A DNA stretch of 64,000 nucleotides from Fabrea salina. Its lineage: Eukaryota > Ciliophora > Heterotrichea > Heterotrichida > Fabreidae. Of this stretch, positions 28,027-36,447 are shown piece after piece. Location of the stretch: assembly GCA_022984795.1 (NCBI GenBank), contig JALIHJ010000023.1, positions 224,150 through 288,149 of the forward strand, read 5' to 3'. Position 1 is the stretch's first letter, and each line of letters starts with the position of its first letter. Both the position numbers and the translations under genes were made by a program. Under the pieces are notes generated by a model. That model did no database searches. It saw only the letters and a list, made by a program, of their open reading frames with translations, and was not told the origin of the DNA.

Positions 28027-29181
28027 CTAAGGAAGTAAAACAGCAATGTAGTGAGAAGGCAACTGCTGGATGTTCTCAAACAATGCTTTAACTGCAGAAG
28101 TAGTTTTGTCAGCTTCGATGTTTTTGCCAACTCTGTACAAAGGCAAGTTCTTCCCCCCCACACAAACGTGCGACCTAGACCCTTGGAACTTGAACTCGTG
28201 TCTTAACTCTACCCGGCAGTAGTCTGCTAGCACCTGCACTATCAGTCCTAAGTAGCCTAGAGAACTGCTGACTTGTTCGTCCTTTTGGTAAAAGTTTATG
28301 CTGTCGTTGATTTCTTTGAGTCCAGTTAAGATGCTTGAAGTTTTGAAGACTCCGTAGAGTTCGTGCCACAGTTTAATTCTGCGGGAGTGTGTGAGTCTTT
28401 CTTTGAGGCTTAGGTGTTCTCTGTCTTGCTTGGCCGTTTTGGCCCTTTCTGAGTACTTGCGTTTGTGTGCGTTTAGTAGTTGAGTAGCTACTTCTTGCTG
28501 TCCTTTGATTTCTTTGACTAGGCTTTTGGAGCCTTTGACTAGTTCAGTTTTGTTTTTGCTGGCTGAGTTGAGTCCAGCGACGTGTTCTTGGAGTTCACTG
28601 GTTTTCTTTTTCAGTGGAAAAAAGGACTTTTTGTCTTGCAAAACGTTCCACAACTGGTCTTTGAGGACTTTGATTTCAGAAAAGTTCTGGGCTAGTTGTT
28701 TCCTGACTTCCAGGATTTTTTTGTACTTGTGTTGTATTTTGGAAAAGTTGACTCTGCGGGAAGTAGCTTCTTGGGTAGCTAAGAGTTTAATTTGGAAAGA
28801 ACAGTTCCTAGCTAAGTGAGTGAAGTTGTCTGAAAACTCCTCAGTAGTGAAGAAGCCTTCTTCCGAAAATTCTATAAAGCACACAGGGAAGTCAAAAGAC
28901 TCCAGACACTGCAGACTTTCACACACAAAGTGCATCTTTTTGGAGTCAACAAATGTTTCAAGCAAGCACTCTTCGCCTGAGTAAACCTTCAAAGACACTG
29001 GAAACACGTCTTTGGGGATCTCCAAGTTGCGCCAAGTAGGGTTGCAAGTTAAAGAGTGTTCTGTTTGGTAGAAAAAAGTAGCACTTTCAAGTAAGAGTTT
29101 CACTCGGGCAGGGGGGCCTGGCAAGTTCCTAACTGCTATGCAAGTCATTTGTTTCCAAGAACAGTCTAGTTCCAGCGACAT
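28027..29181 (-). CDS. UVRAG/Vps38-like subunit of PI3-kinase complex II
   Basis: 384 residues. The first ~130 residues are β-rich and C2-like. A coiled coil spans ~145-270 (ILEVRKQLAQNFSEIKVLK...). The C-terminal domain resembles the BARA-type fold of UVRAG/Atg14: SSLGYLGLIVQVLADYCRVELRHEF at ~308-332, GSRSHVCVGG..LPLYRVGKN at ~336-357 and ALFENIQQL near the end. Vps38/UVRAG joins Vps34, Vps15 and Beclin 1 to make PI3P on endosomes. Atg14 is the alternative, but the C2-like start and GSRS motif favour UVRAG. It starts 7 bp from the divergent Kri1 gene. Confidence 0.65.
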   Translation of the reverse strand: MSLELDCSWKQMTCIAVRNLPGPPARVKLLLESATFFYQTEHSLTCNPTWRNLEIPKDVFPVSLKVYSGEECLLETFVDSKKMHFVCESLQCLESFDFPVCFIEFSEEGFFTTEEFSDNFTHLARNCSFQIKLLATQEATSRRVNFSKIQHKYKKILEVRKQLAQNFSEIKVLKDQLWNVLQDKKSFFPLKKKTSELQEHVAGLNSASKNKTELVKGSKSLVKEIKGQQEVATQLLNAHKRKYSERAKTAKQDREHLSLKERLTHSRRIKLWHELYGVFKTSSILTGLKEINDSINFYQKDEQVSSSLGYLGLIVQVLADYCRVELRHEFKFQGSRSHVCVGGKNLPLYRVGKNIEADKTTSAVKALFENIQQLPSHYIAVLLP

Positions 29182-29188
29182 TTATACT
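29182..29188. promoter_or_regulatory. 7-bp divergent intergenic spacer
   Basis: TTATACT is the whole gap between the UVRAG-like (-) and Kri1 (+) start codons. Confidence 0.55.
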
Positions 29189-30955
29189 ATGTCGCAGAAA
29201 CTAAAACTCTTCGAAGAAAAAGACACCCATTCCACTCTGAAAGTCAACAAAAAGTTCGCTGAGAAGTTTGAAGCCAGAAAAAGAAGAGAAGAAATCCAAA
29301 GAATCACCGAAACAACCCAAGAGCTTGAAGAGTCCGAGGAGTCCAGCGAAGACTCCGAAGCCGAGCTACTCACCCAAAAAGCCAACTCCAAGTTCCTAAA
29401 AGCCCTTTCAATGATCAAAAACAGAGACCCCCGACTCAAAGACCCCAACTTCCAGTTGTTTTCTGACTCAGATTTTGAGGACTCACAAGAAGCCCAAAAA
29501 CCACAAAACAAAAAAATGACTTACAAAGAAGTAGTTACTAAAAACCTACTTGGAAACCAAGTAGACAACGCACCCACCGAAGTCCAGAAGCAAGAGTCCA
29601 TGAAAAACGACTTTTTGCAAGCAGTGAACGAGTGGGAAACCCAAGACTCAAACAACCAGTTGCTAAAGCCCCGAGAAAAGACTCCAGAAGAACTCAACAA
29701 AGAAAAACAAGAACTAGAAGTTTTACTGCAACAAGAAAAAGACTCCAGTGAACTCAAGAAACTCAAAAACTACTGGGAACAAGCCGAAACCCCCAACGAA
29801 GAGTTCCTCAAAAAGTTCTTTTTGAAAAAGATGTGGAAAGACGAAGACACCTTACTTACCTACGACGAAATAGTTGACCAAGAAGACCAAATCCGAGAAG
29901 AAGAATTCGACAACTTCGAGTCAAGTTACAACTTTAGGTTTGAAGAAGAAGGCTTTGACAAAATACAAACTTACTCCAGACAAGTCGAAGGCAGTGTGAG
30001 GCAGAAGCCCGAGAAAAGGAAAGAACAAAGACAGGCCAAAAAAGAAAGAAAAGAACTCGAAAAAGTTAAAAAAGCAGAAGAAATCAAACGACTCAAAAAC
30101 CTAAAAAAACAAGAAATCATGAAACGAATGGAACTAATCAACAACTATGCTGGGAAAACCCTGAAACTCAATGAAGAAGTTTTTGAAGAAGACTTTGATC
30201 CCCACAAATACGACCAACTCATGAAGGAGAACTTTGACGAAAACTACTACCAAGAGTCCGAGTCCTGCGCTTCTGACTCCAGACCTGAACAAATCGAAGA
30301 AAACCAAGTAGACATTGAAAAAATCGAAAAGTCCGCTGAACTACCCCAAGCTGTAAGGGAAGGAGGCTCAAACGACTGGTGGCTCTGTGACGGCTGCCAA
30401 AACGGAATACCTGAGAACTCTTGGAGGTTTGACTGTAGTGAGTGCGACAACTTCACATTGTGCAACACCTGCAGAACCATTGTGTCGCACTCCCACCGAC
30501 TCAAAAAACTGAAAGTGCCAATAGGCTGCAAACCCCCAGACCAAGTAGACTTTGTGTACTGCGACGGGTGCAACAAAGACATTACCTCCAAACTAAGGTA
30601 CGACTGCAGTGAGTGCCAGGATTTCAGTGTATGCGAAGACTGCCAACTAACAATAGAACACCCTCACAAACTCAAGTCAGCACAGGACTTGTGGGAGGAG
30701 TACTACAACTTGGACTACGAGGAACTGATTGAAGACATTCCGTGCAAGTTCCGCTACAGACAAGTAGAACCTAACGACTACGGACTTGACGTTAACGAAA
30801 TCTTGGAGTGGGACGACAAAACCCTTAACTCTTACATAGGCATCAAAAAACTAGCCCCTTACCGCGAAGACCAAGGAAAGACTTCGATCAACAAACTAAA
30901 AAAGAAAAAGAAGTACCTTAAAACTTTAACTTACCAACAAAAACACACAGAGTAA
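29189..30955 (+). CDS. KRI1: Ribosome-biogenesis protein Kri1 with two inserted ZZ zinc fingers
   Basis: 588 residues from the ATG at 29189 (MSQKLKLFEEKD). The acidic/coiled N-terminal half contains the Kri1 core (NYWEQAETPNEEFLKKFFLK; a LLTYDEIVDQEDQIREEE stretch; EEVFEEDFDP). The Kri1 C-terminal domain is at ~510-575 (YYNLDYEELIEDIPCKFRYR, NDYGLDVNEIL, KKLAPYR). Between them, at ~397-505, lie two tandem ZZ-type fingers: CDGCQ...FDCSECDNFTLCNTC...H.H and CDGCN...YDCSECQDFSVCEDC...H.H. Kri1 is a nucleolar factor for 40S maturation. The ZZ insertion is not part of the yeast or human protein as I know it. The tail is Lys-rich. Confidence 0.85.
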   Translation: MSQKLKLFEEKDTHSTLKVNKKFAEKFEARKRREEIQRITETTQELEESEESSEDSEAELLTQKANSKFLKALSMIKNRDPRLKDPNFQLFSDSDFEDSQEAQKPQNKKMTYKEVVTKNLLGNQVDNAPTEVQKQESMKNDFLQAVNEWETQDSNNQLLKPREKTPEELNKEKQELEVLLQQEKDSSELKKLKNYWEQAETPNEEFLKKFFLKKMWKDEDTLLTYDEIVDQEDQIREEEFDNFESSYNFRFEEEGFDKIQTYSRQVEGSVRQKPEKRKEQRQAKKERKELEKVKKAEEIKRLKNLKKQEIMKRMELINNYAGKTLKLNEEVFEEDFDPHKYDQLMKENFDENYYQESESCASDSRPEQIEENQVDIEKIEKSAELPQAVREGGSNDWWLCDGCQNGIPENSWRFDCSECDNFTLCNTCRTIVSHSHRLKKLKVPIGCKPPDQVDFVYCDGCNKDITSKLRYDCSECQDFSVCEDCQLTIEHPHKLKSAQDLWEEYYNLDYEELIEDIPCKFRYRQVEPNDYGLDVNEILEWDDKTLNSYIGIKKLAPYREDQGKTSINKLKKKKKYLKTLTYQQKHTE

Positions 30956-30984
30956 TTTTATTAAAAAGTTAAAACTGGTCAAAA

Positions 30985-31626
30985 ATGGAAAGTTGCATGC
31001 CCCAGCAAATGACTTTTTACGCAAAGGAGCCTACAAACTCTGGCTCAACTCCTAACTCTGAAGCTACAAAGTCCAGTTTTTTCGGTAGTCTTAAACGAAG
31101 GAAGTCTTCACTTAAGCAGTTTTTCAGAGAGGAACCCTTTAGGATTCCTAAAATTCCTAAAAAACCACAAGACTCAAGCACTCCTCAGTGCTTCAAAAAC
31201 ATCAGACTCAAACGAAGAGAGTTTTCTGCTTACAAAAGGGCAGCCCAACCTAGAAACTCCCCTTTTTTCAAAAGAAATATATCTTCTTCCCCAGAAAACT
31301 CACGCAACTTAGTTGTGACTCCTAAAAACGAAGACTACAAAAGTATTTACTTCAAAAACTCTGAAAATGTATGTTATAGGTCCCAGTCCAAGCACTACCT
31401 GAAATACAACGACAGCTCCAGTAACTGCTTTACACCTGGAACTAGCCAGTCACGCTCTAACTCTATTGATGGGAAGTACCCCAACCGACTCATAAGGAGA
31501 GACCGATCTTCACAAGGCTTTGACAAACTCCCTAAAAACAGACGTTTTAAAAGTTTTATGACAAGTTCAGTTAAAGAAAGACCTTTGATTCTCAAGGGAA
31601 AGAACTTTCCCTCTAAGTTCTTTTAA
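30985..31626 (+). CDS. Hypothetical Ser/Lys/Arg-rich protein
   Basis: 213 residues, basic, low complexity, with KRRKSSLKQFF and similar possible phosphorylation clusters. No domain, membrane segment or coiled coil recognised. Codon use matches its neighbours and the frame is closed by TAA; 29 bp separate it from the Kri1 stop. Probably disordered and cytoskeletal or nuclear, but nothing decides. Confidence 0.6.
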   Translation: MESCMPQQMTFYAKEPTNSGSTPNSEATKSSFFGSLKRRKSSLKQFFREEPFRIPKIPKKPQDSSTPQCFKNIRLKRREFSAYKRAAQPRNSPFFKRNISSSPENSRNLVVTPKNEDYKSIYFKNSENVCYRSQSKHYLKYNDSSSNCFTPGTSQSRSNSIDGKYPNRLIRRDRSSQGFDKLPKNRRFKSFMTSSVKERPLILKGKNFPSKFF

Positions 31627-31642
31627 GTGGTTATATTTAATG

Positions 31643-32113
31643 CTAAACAGAGGTTTTTTTAAGAGCAAGGGCTTGCTCTTTTGTCACGAACCTGCCCTTT
31701 ATTCTGATTCTTTTATCGGCTACGCGTTTGCGACAGTCGTAGCTGATTCTTTTGACGAACTTCCTTCTGTTTCTTTTTTCCAAAAAGTTCCTGATTTTGT
31801 TGCGTCTTTCTTCGTAAGTAAGGGTCCCGATTTTCAAGGGTTTTTGCTTCGGTTGGGGTTTAGCTTGGCTTTGCGGACTTCCAGGGCTCCGGAGAGTGTC
31901 TCGGGGGTCTGCAAAGGTCAAGTCGGGCTCCGAAATAGCTATTTCGTCAAGAGGCATATGGGAATAGTCCACTTCTTGCAAGGTAGGTGTGCTGGAGTCG
32001 GTTAATAAATCAATGAAGGAATCTGATCTCTCCCTTTTGCCCGACTGCAAGTAGTTTTCTAGTTGGCTTTCTATTTCGATGTCAAGGTTGTCTCCAAGCC
32101 AAATTCTTTCCAT
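31643..32113 (-). CDS. CCT-domain protein
   Basis: 156 residues. The N-terminal ~85 residues are acidic and Ser/Pro-rich. A CCT motif occupies ~100-145: YEERRNKIRNFLEKRNRR, then FVKRISYDCRKRVADKR and RIKGRFV. CCT motifs, best known from plant CONSTANS and TOC1, carry nuclear localisation and bind DNA or NF-Y-type partners; they also occur in protists. The gene is divergent from an R2R3-MYB gene across a 166-bp gap, the largest among the closely packed genes. Confidence 0.8.
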   Translation of the reverse strand: MERIWLGDNLDIEIESQLENYLQSGKRERSDSFIDLLTDSSTPTLQEVDYSHMPLDEIAISEPDLTFADPRDTLRSPGSPQSQAKPQPKQKPLKIGTLTYEERRNKIRNFLEKRNRRKFVKRISYDCRKRVADKRIRIKGRFVTKEQALALKKTSV

Positions 32114-32279
32114 TATTATGCAGTAATAGTTTATTTAACATCTTTAAACTTAAAGTGTCTAGCATAAATGAAGTCCAGCCCCAATATGCACCTAAATTAC
32201 TCCTCCATATTTGCAAAGCATTTTGAATTAAAAATGTTGCACCCTAGCACATATTAGAATCAACTACTCCTAATAAATA
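32114..32279. promoter_or_regulatory. 166-bp divergent intergenic region between CCT and MYB genes
   Basis: Unusually long for this window and AT-rich. I see no tRNA or repeat in it. It is the likely shared promoter of two putative transcription regulators. Confidence 0.5.
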
Positions 32280-33032
32280 ATGTCTTCTTACACAAGGAAA
32301 CCCTGGACTGAAGAGGTAAAACTTAGTCAGGAAGACAACGCCATCCGGGAACTAGTTGCTGAGTTCGGCGACAGGCGTTGGACAGCCATATCCCAAGTTC
32401 TGAAGGACAGGTACAACATCAAAGGGAGGTCAGGAAAACAGTGCAGGGAGCGCTGGCACAACCACCTAGACCCCAACATCAACAAAGACAACTGGACCGA
32501 GACAGAAGAACTTAAACTGTTTGAATGCCAGAAGAATTTTGGCAACAAGTGGTCTGAAATAGCTAGATACCTTCCAGGTAGAACTGACAACTCTATTAAA
32601 AACCATTTTTATTCAACTATCCGTCGCAACATCCGGCGCTACAACAAAGGCCAGCCTAAGGACAAACAACTCTTTGGCCCCATCAAAACCCTCCTCAAAA
32701 GAGAGGACTTAGCTCCTATTTTGCTAGTCCCCTGCGGGTCGTTTTCGCCTTTTAAGAAGAAAAAGTCGGTTACTCTTGAACAGAAGTACTGTTCAGACAC
32801 CACTGACTCAGGAGAAGAAGGCTCCAGTATACTCTTTAAACTCTACGAAGAAGCTAAGGAAAGAGCCAAGTCCTTGGTATGTCCTTCGCCTTCTAAGTCG
32901 CCTTGTTTGCCCCAGAACCTTTGCTTCGACCCCTCCACTCCCACTTCGCAGCTTCTCACTTCGCCAAAGAACCAAGGAGTTTTTAAATCCCCCCTCGAAG
33001 TTCCGCACAAAAAGTTTGTATTTCCTGAGTAG
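32280..33032 (+). CDS. R2R3-MYB-type DNA-binding protein
   Basis: 250 residues. Two MYB repeats fill ~8-115: the first with W-spaced helices ending KGRSGKQCRERWHNHLDP, the second WTETEELKLFECQKNFGNKW then IARYLPGRTDNSIKNHFYST. The recognition helices match the c-MYB R2/R3 pattern (QCRERWxNHLxP; RTDNxIKNHxxS), so binding to MYB-type sites is expected. The rest is Ser/Pro-rich with SPSKSP and TPTSQL sites. Function: nuclear transcription factor; targets unknown. Confidence 0.9.
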   Translation: MSSYTRKPWTEEVKLSQEDNAIRELVAEFGDRRWTAISQVLKDRYNIKGRSGKQCRERWHNHLDPNINKDNWTETEELKLFECQKNFGNKWSEIARYLPGRTDNSIKNHFYSTIRRNIRRYNKGQPKDKQLFGPIKTLLKREDLAPILLVPCGSFSPFKKKKSVTLEQKYCSDTTDSGEEGSSILFKLYEEAKERAKSLVCPSPSKSPCLPQNLCFDPSTPTSQLLTSPKNQGVFKSPLEVPHKKFVFPE

Positions 33033-33055
33033 TTATATATAATTAAGTTGCCTTA

Positions 33056-34243
33056 ATGGAAGAACAAGAGTCAGTGACCTTAGACGAGTTAGAGGAAAAG
33101 AGATACCCAGGTATAACTTCTATGCAAATAAACGCAATAGAAAGCGTGATTTCAATTTACGTAAGGAACCCAGTTGTTAAGGAAGAAAACCTTAGAAAGC
33201 ACGTTATTTACACCGTAGAAGGAAAAGATTCAACAGGTAAGTTTGAAGCTGTTCGTCGTTACAAGGAGTTCAACATACTGCGCAAAATACTTGTTTACCG
33301 CTGGCCAGGGTGCTTCGTGCCCTACATTCCTCCCAAAAGGAAATTTGTAAGTGTTACTTAGGGCAACTTAAACGCCAACTTTATAGAGAAGAGAAGGAAG
33401 TTACTTGAGTACTTCATTATGAAAACAGCAAGTATTGAACACTTGCGCAACTCTCCAGAATTTCAGTTGTTCGTAAGGGGTCCAAGTGACTTCTTAAGAG
33501 CAGCCAACGAAGTCTCCAAACCTTCAAACAGCGAAATCCTCACAGAAATGGACAGAAACTTCCACCAGTACTCTACTCCTGAGTCCATTCCAGACTCAGC
33601 TTTTGAACAGCCTTACGAGTACTTCAAACAAGGTCTGGAAAAGCTAAAAAAGTTCGAAGGTGTCTGTGAAAACATCGTCCGCAACTACTCAACTTTTACT
33701 CAAGAGCACTCCCACCTCTTAGAAGGAATCAGCCAGATCAGTGAGTTCCAAAACAACTACTTTGGCAGTCAGAAAATAGACATTCCTACCAGAGAAATGT
33801 ACTCTAACCCCTACTGGGTTTTGCTCGACTGGGTGCGGACTGAAATCCTAGACCTGAACGCTATAATTCAAACTGTAGAAAGCAGGAACTCAGTTTCCTC
33901 AGAACTCTCTCGCTGCGAACACGCCCTAAGCAAACTAGAGTCAGACCACAAAAAAACTTCAGAGGGCAAAAAGTCTCTGAGTCAAATCCTTTCAAGCAAA
34001 ACTCCAGAAGAAAGGTCCCGAGTAATCCAAGCAAGCATTCACGACCAAGAAGAAAAAATTCAGAACTTAAAGTCCCTTCTGAACCTTATTTCCAACAAAA
34101 TGCTTACCTTCGACATTCCGAGGTTCAAGCAGCAAAAAGCCAACAAGTTCGAAGTCGTAATGAGATCTTTCAGTGGCTCTGCAACTGAAGAGTTCAACTA
34201 CTTCATAGAGCACTCCTCTGCAATCGAACAAAAACTTAGTTAA
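33056..34243 (+). CDS. PX-BAR sorting nexin (two exons)
   Basis: Exons 33056-33346 and 33362-34243 join over a 15-nt intron to give 390 residues. A PX domain covers ~25-135 (VRRYKEFNILRKIL; a proline-rich CFVPYIPPKRKF; then, after splicing, FIEKRRKLLEYFI). The C-terminal ~230 residues form long helices consistent with a BAR dimerisation domain. The layout fits SNX4- or SNX1-type nexins, which bind PI3P on endosomes and drive tubular recycling. Without the intron the PX domain would be truncated. Next gene starts 2 bp after the stop. Confidence 0.85.
33347..33361 (+). other. 15-nt intron in sorting nexin gene
   Basis: GTAAGTGTTACTTAG, A at position 10. Removal rejoins the PX domain across IPPKRKF|GNLNANFIEKR. 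Confidence 0.93.
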
Positions 34244-34245
34244 TA

Positions 34246-34614
34246 ATGAAAAGGTATAACTCTATAAAGCTCTTCAACCCTTACTTCGACCTCTCAGGCA
34301 TTCCCCAAGACCACAAAGAAACCTTCACATCGCTTGAAAAACAGTGCTACCGCGAAGGCAACTCTGAGTGCCTTGCTGAACACGACTCTTACAAGTTAGC
34401 TGTTTCTGAGTTGTCTCGCAAACAAGAACGTGAACTAGTTAACCTTGCAAGCACTTGCCAGCACTTCTTAAGTGTAGAAAGCACTGACTTGGACTTTTTC
34501 AAGTCCTACAGAGACTGCCTGAAGCCCTTCATCAAAAACTACCAAAAGTACGTTTTTGACGAAGCTGAACTAATTAAAGAAGCCAATGAACACTTAAGTA
34601 AGTTAGCAGTTTAA
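34246..34614 (+). CDS. Hypothetical small helical protein
   Basis: 122 residues, ATG two bases after the previous stop and TAA two bases before the next ATG. Predominantly helical with charged residues and several Cys (EKQCYREGNSECLAEHD). No domain recognised. The tight spacing on both sides may suggest coordinated expression with the nexin upstream, but this spacing is general here. Confidence 0.6.
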   Translation: MKRYNSIKLFNPYFDLSGIPQDHKETFTSLEKQCYREGNSECLAEHDSYKLAVSELSRKQERELVNLASTCQHFLSVESTDLDFFKSYRDCLKPFIKNYQKYVFDEAELIKEANEHLSKLAV

Positions 34615-34616
34615 AT

Positions 34617-35735
34617 ATGAGGAAAAAGTACTACAACACCAAAGAACCCAAAAGGTTTTCTAACTACGTAGAAAACTTAAAAAGCTCCGGCAACCCTGTA
34701 AACACTACTAAGTCAGGAATCTTAAGGAAAATCACTCCCAAAACTTACAAAAGCTCACACCCTTCAACTCTTATCTCGCAAGCACGCAACTTGAGTCTTC
34801 AAGTTCCCAAAGACCCTAAGTTCAAAAGAGCTGCTCAAGAAGACTCCAACCAAAGGTTGTTCAGAGGCTCCCGCAAAGAGTTCAGCGTTAACTTAGAAAA
34901 CAACCCCATTGCTAAGTACGAAAGGGTCCAGAACCCAGACAACTTCACCAAACAAGAAAACTACTTGCAAAGCACAGAAGACTGTAAGTTCAAGAACTAC
35001 CTTGAAGGCTTGAGGTTCCTCAGGAACTGCGAAGTAGAACTAGAAAAAAACTACCAACTAGTTAAAAGCAAAGACTTGCCTATCGAAGGCACTTCACTTG
35101 GCTTGGGGTTGCTTTTCGAACTCCAAAGCGAGCTAGACGCCCTAGACCAAACCAAGTACTCCCAGCTTTTAAAGCTCAAAAAGGAACAAGTAACTGAGAT
35201 GCTCAAAGGACGCACTGAAACTATGAGGGAAATCCTTAAGGTACTAAGGTCCAAAGGGTGCTTTGACGAAGCAGTAGTGCTAGAGTTGCTTTGGAGAACA
35301 GTGATTAAAACCTTTGACTCGTGTCTTAAGATCCACGACCACTGCATTAACGACGCAGTTGAAATGATCAAGTACAAACTCAGAGACAGCGTAGACTCCC
35401 ACAGAAAAGAAATAGACGAGCTGTCCTTCCAGTTCAAAGCTTACGAATCCGAGTTCCAGGAAAAGGTCAAGGCTCTGCAAACAGAAATCAAAGCACTGAC
35501 TGAACAAAACAAAGAACTCAAACAAACTGTTATTGAGAAAGACATTAAAATTGCAGAGTACTTTGAAGTTGACTCTAAAGTCGAAACTATCAAGTCAATG
35601 TCCAACATGTTGAAAGAACTCAACAAAGTAGTTGAAGAAACCACTACTGAACACCAAATCCAGTCCAACGCCATTGCTCACTTCTACGTTATGATGAAAG
35701 TAGCTAAACAACTTAACCCCAACTTAAGTAATTAA
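34617..35735 (+). CDS. Hypothetical coiled-coil protein
   Basis: 372 residues. The first ~110 residues are basic and probably disordered. From ~125 the chain is helical; ~255-330 is a clear coiled coil (ALQTEIKALTEQNKELKQTV). The region around GLLFELQSELDALDQTKYSQ is conserved-looking but not recognised. Likely a structural cytoskeletal protein. The stop is followed after one base by the next ATG. Confidence 0.65.
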   Translation: MRKKYYNTKEPKRFSNYVENLKSSGNPVNTTKSGILRKITPKTYKSSHPSTLISQARNLSLQVPKDPKFKRAAQEDSNQRLFRGSRKEFSVNLENNPIAKYERVQNPDNFTKQENYLQSTEDCKFKNYLEGLRFLRNCEVELEKNYQLVKSKDLPIEGTSLGLGLLFELQSELDALDQTKYSQLLKLKKEQVTEMLKGRTETMREILKVLRSKGCFDEAVVLELLWRTVIKTFDSCLKIHDHCINDAVEMIKYKLRDSVDSHRKEIDELSFQFKAYESEFQEKVKALQTEIKALTEQNKELKQTVIEKDIKIAEYFEVDSKVETIKSMSNMLKELNKVVEETTTEHQIQSNAIAHFYVMMKVAKQLNPNLSN

Positions 35736-35736
35736 A

Positions 35737-36447
35737 ATGCACAAAACCATCACAATAGACCTTGTTCTAAGACTCAACCTTACTTCGCAAGAACAAGAGT
35801 CCCTCAACAGGGAACAACAGTGAGTTTTACCTAGACTCCAAAAAGTCATGGAGGCCAAAACTCTCCACTTAGAAGGCGAAGACATTGAAGAGATCGACAA
35901 CTTAGAACTGTTTTCCCACATTCAAACTCTGTTTTTGCAATACAACAGAATCCAAGTCATCAGCAACTTAGACCACCTGTTCAACCTGCAGTACCTGTCT
36001 TTAGAAGGCAACCAGATCACTTTTGTGCAGAACCTGACTTCTCTGAGCAACCTTATTTATTTGAACATTTCAAATAACCAAATACTTAGTTTAGCGCCTT
36101 ACATGCTGCCTCAGAACTTAGTTATCATGAAGGCTTCTGGCAATCCCTGCAGTGCAGAGTCTGACTACAGAAGTGGCTTGGTAGCTGGACTGGAACTTCT
36201 GGAGGAACTAGACGGGATTATGGTTACTCCTCAAGAAAGAATGGGAGGCGAGCCTTTGGAGCAACCTGTGCAGCCTCATTTTCAAATAGACCGACTTCAG
36301 AATCAACTCTACATGACGGAAGACGAAGAGGTCCTTTACAGCAAACTCACTGAAGCTGCCTGGGACCTTGTGCAGAAAAGCAAAAACAGGGTTAAGGACC
36401 TAGAAAACAAAATATCCAAAACCATTTCTAAATCCCAACTTGACTAA
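35737..36447 (+). CDS. LRRC46: LRRC46-like leucine-rich-repeat protein (two exons)
   Basis: Exons 35737-35819 and 35835-36447 join over a 15-nt intron, giving 231 residues. SDS22-type LRRs occupy ~35-150: HIQTLFLQYNRIQVISNL, LQYLSLEGNQITFVQNL, LIYLNISNNQILSL and an LRR cap ending LLEELDGIMVTPQER. An N-terminal helix begins MHKTITIDLVLRLN. The arrangement matches LRRC46, a small ciliary/flagellar protein. The stop TAA abuts directly the stop of the convergent FCP1-like gene (TAACTA at 36445-36450). Confidence 0.75.
35820..35834 (+). other. 15-nt intron in LRRC46-like gene
   Basis: GTGAGTTTTACCTAG, A at position 10. It contains in-frame TGA; removal joins the ATG one base after the upstream gene to the LRR frame. 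Confidence 0.85.

Noticed and set aside
32114-32279. tRNA gene in the CCT/MYB spacer
   Set aside because: No acceptor stem or T-loop pattern could be found.
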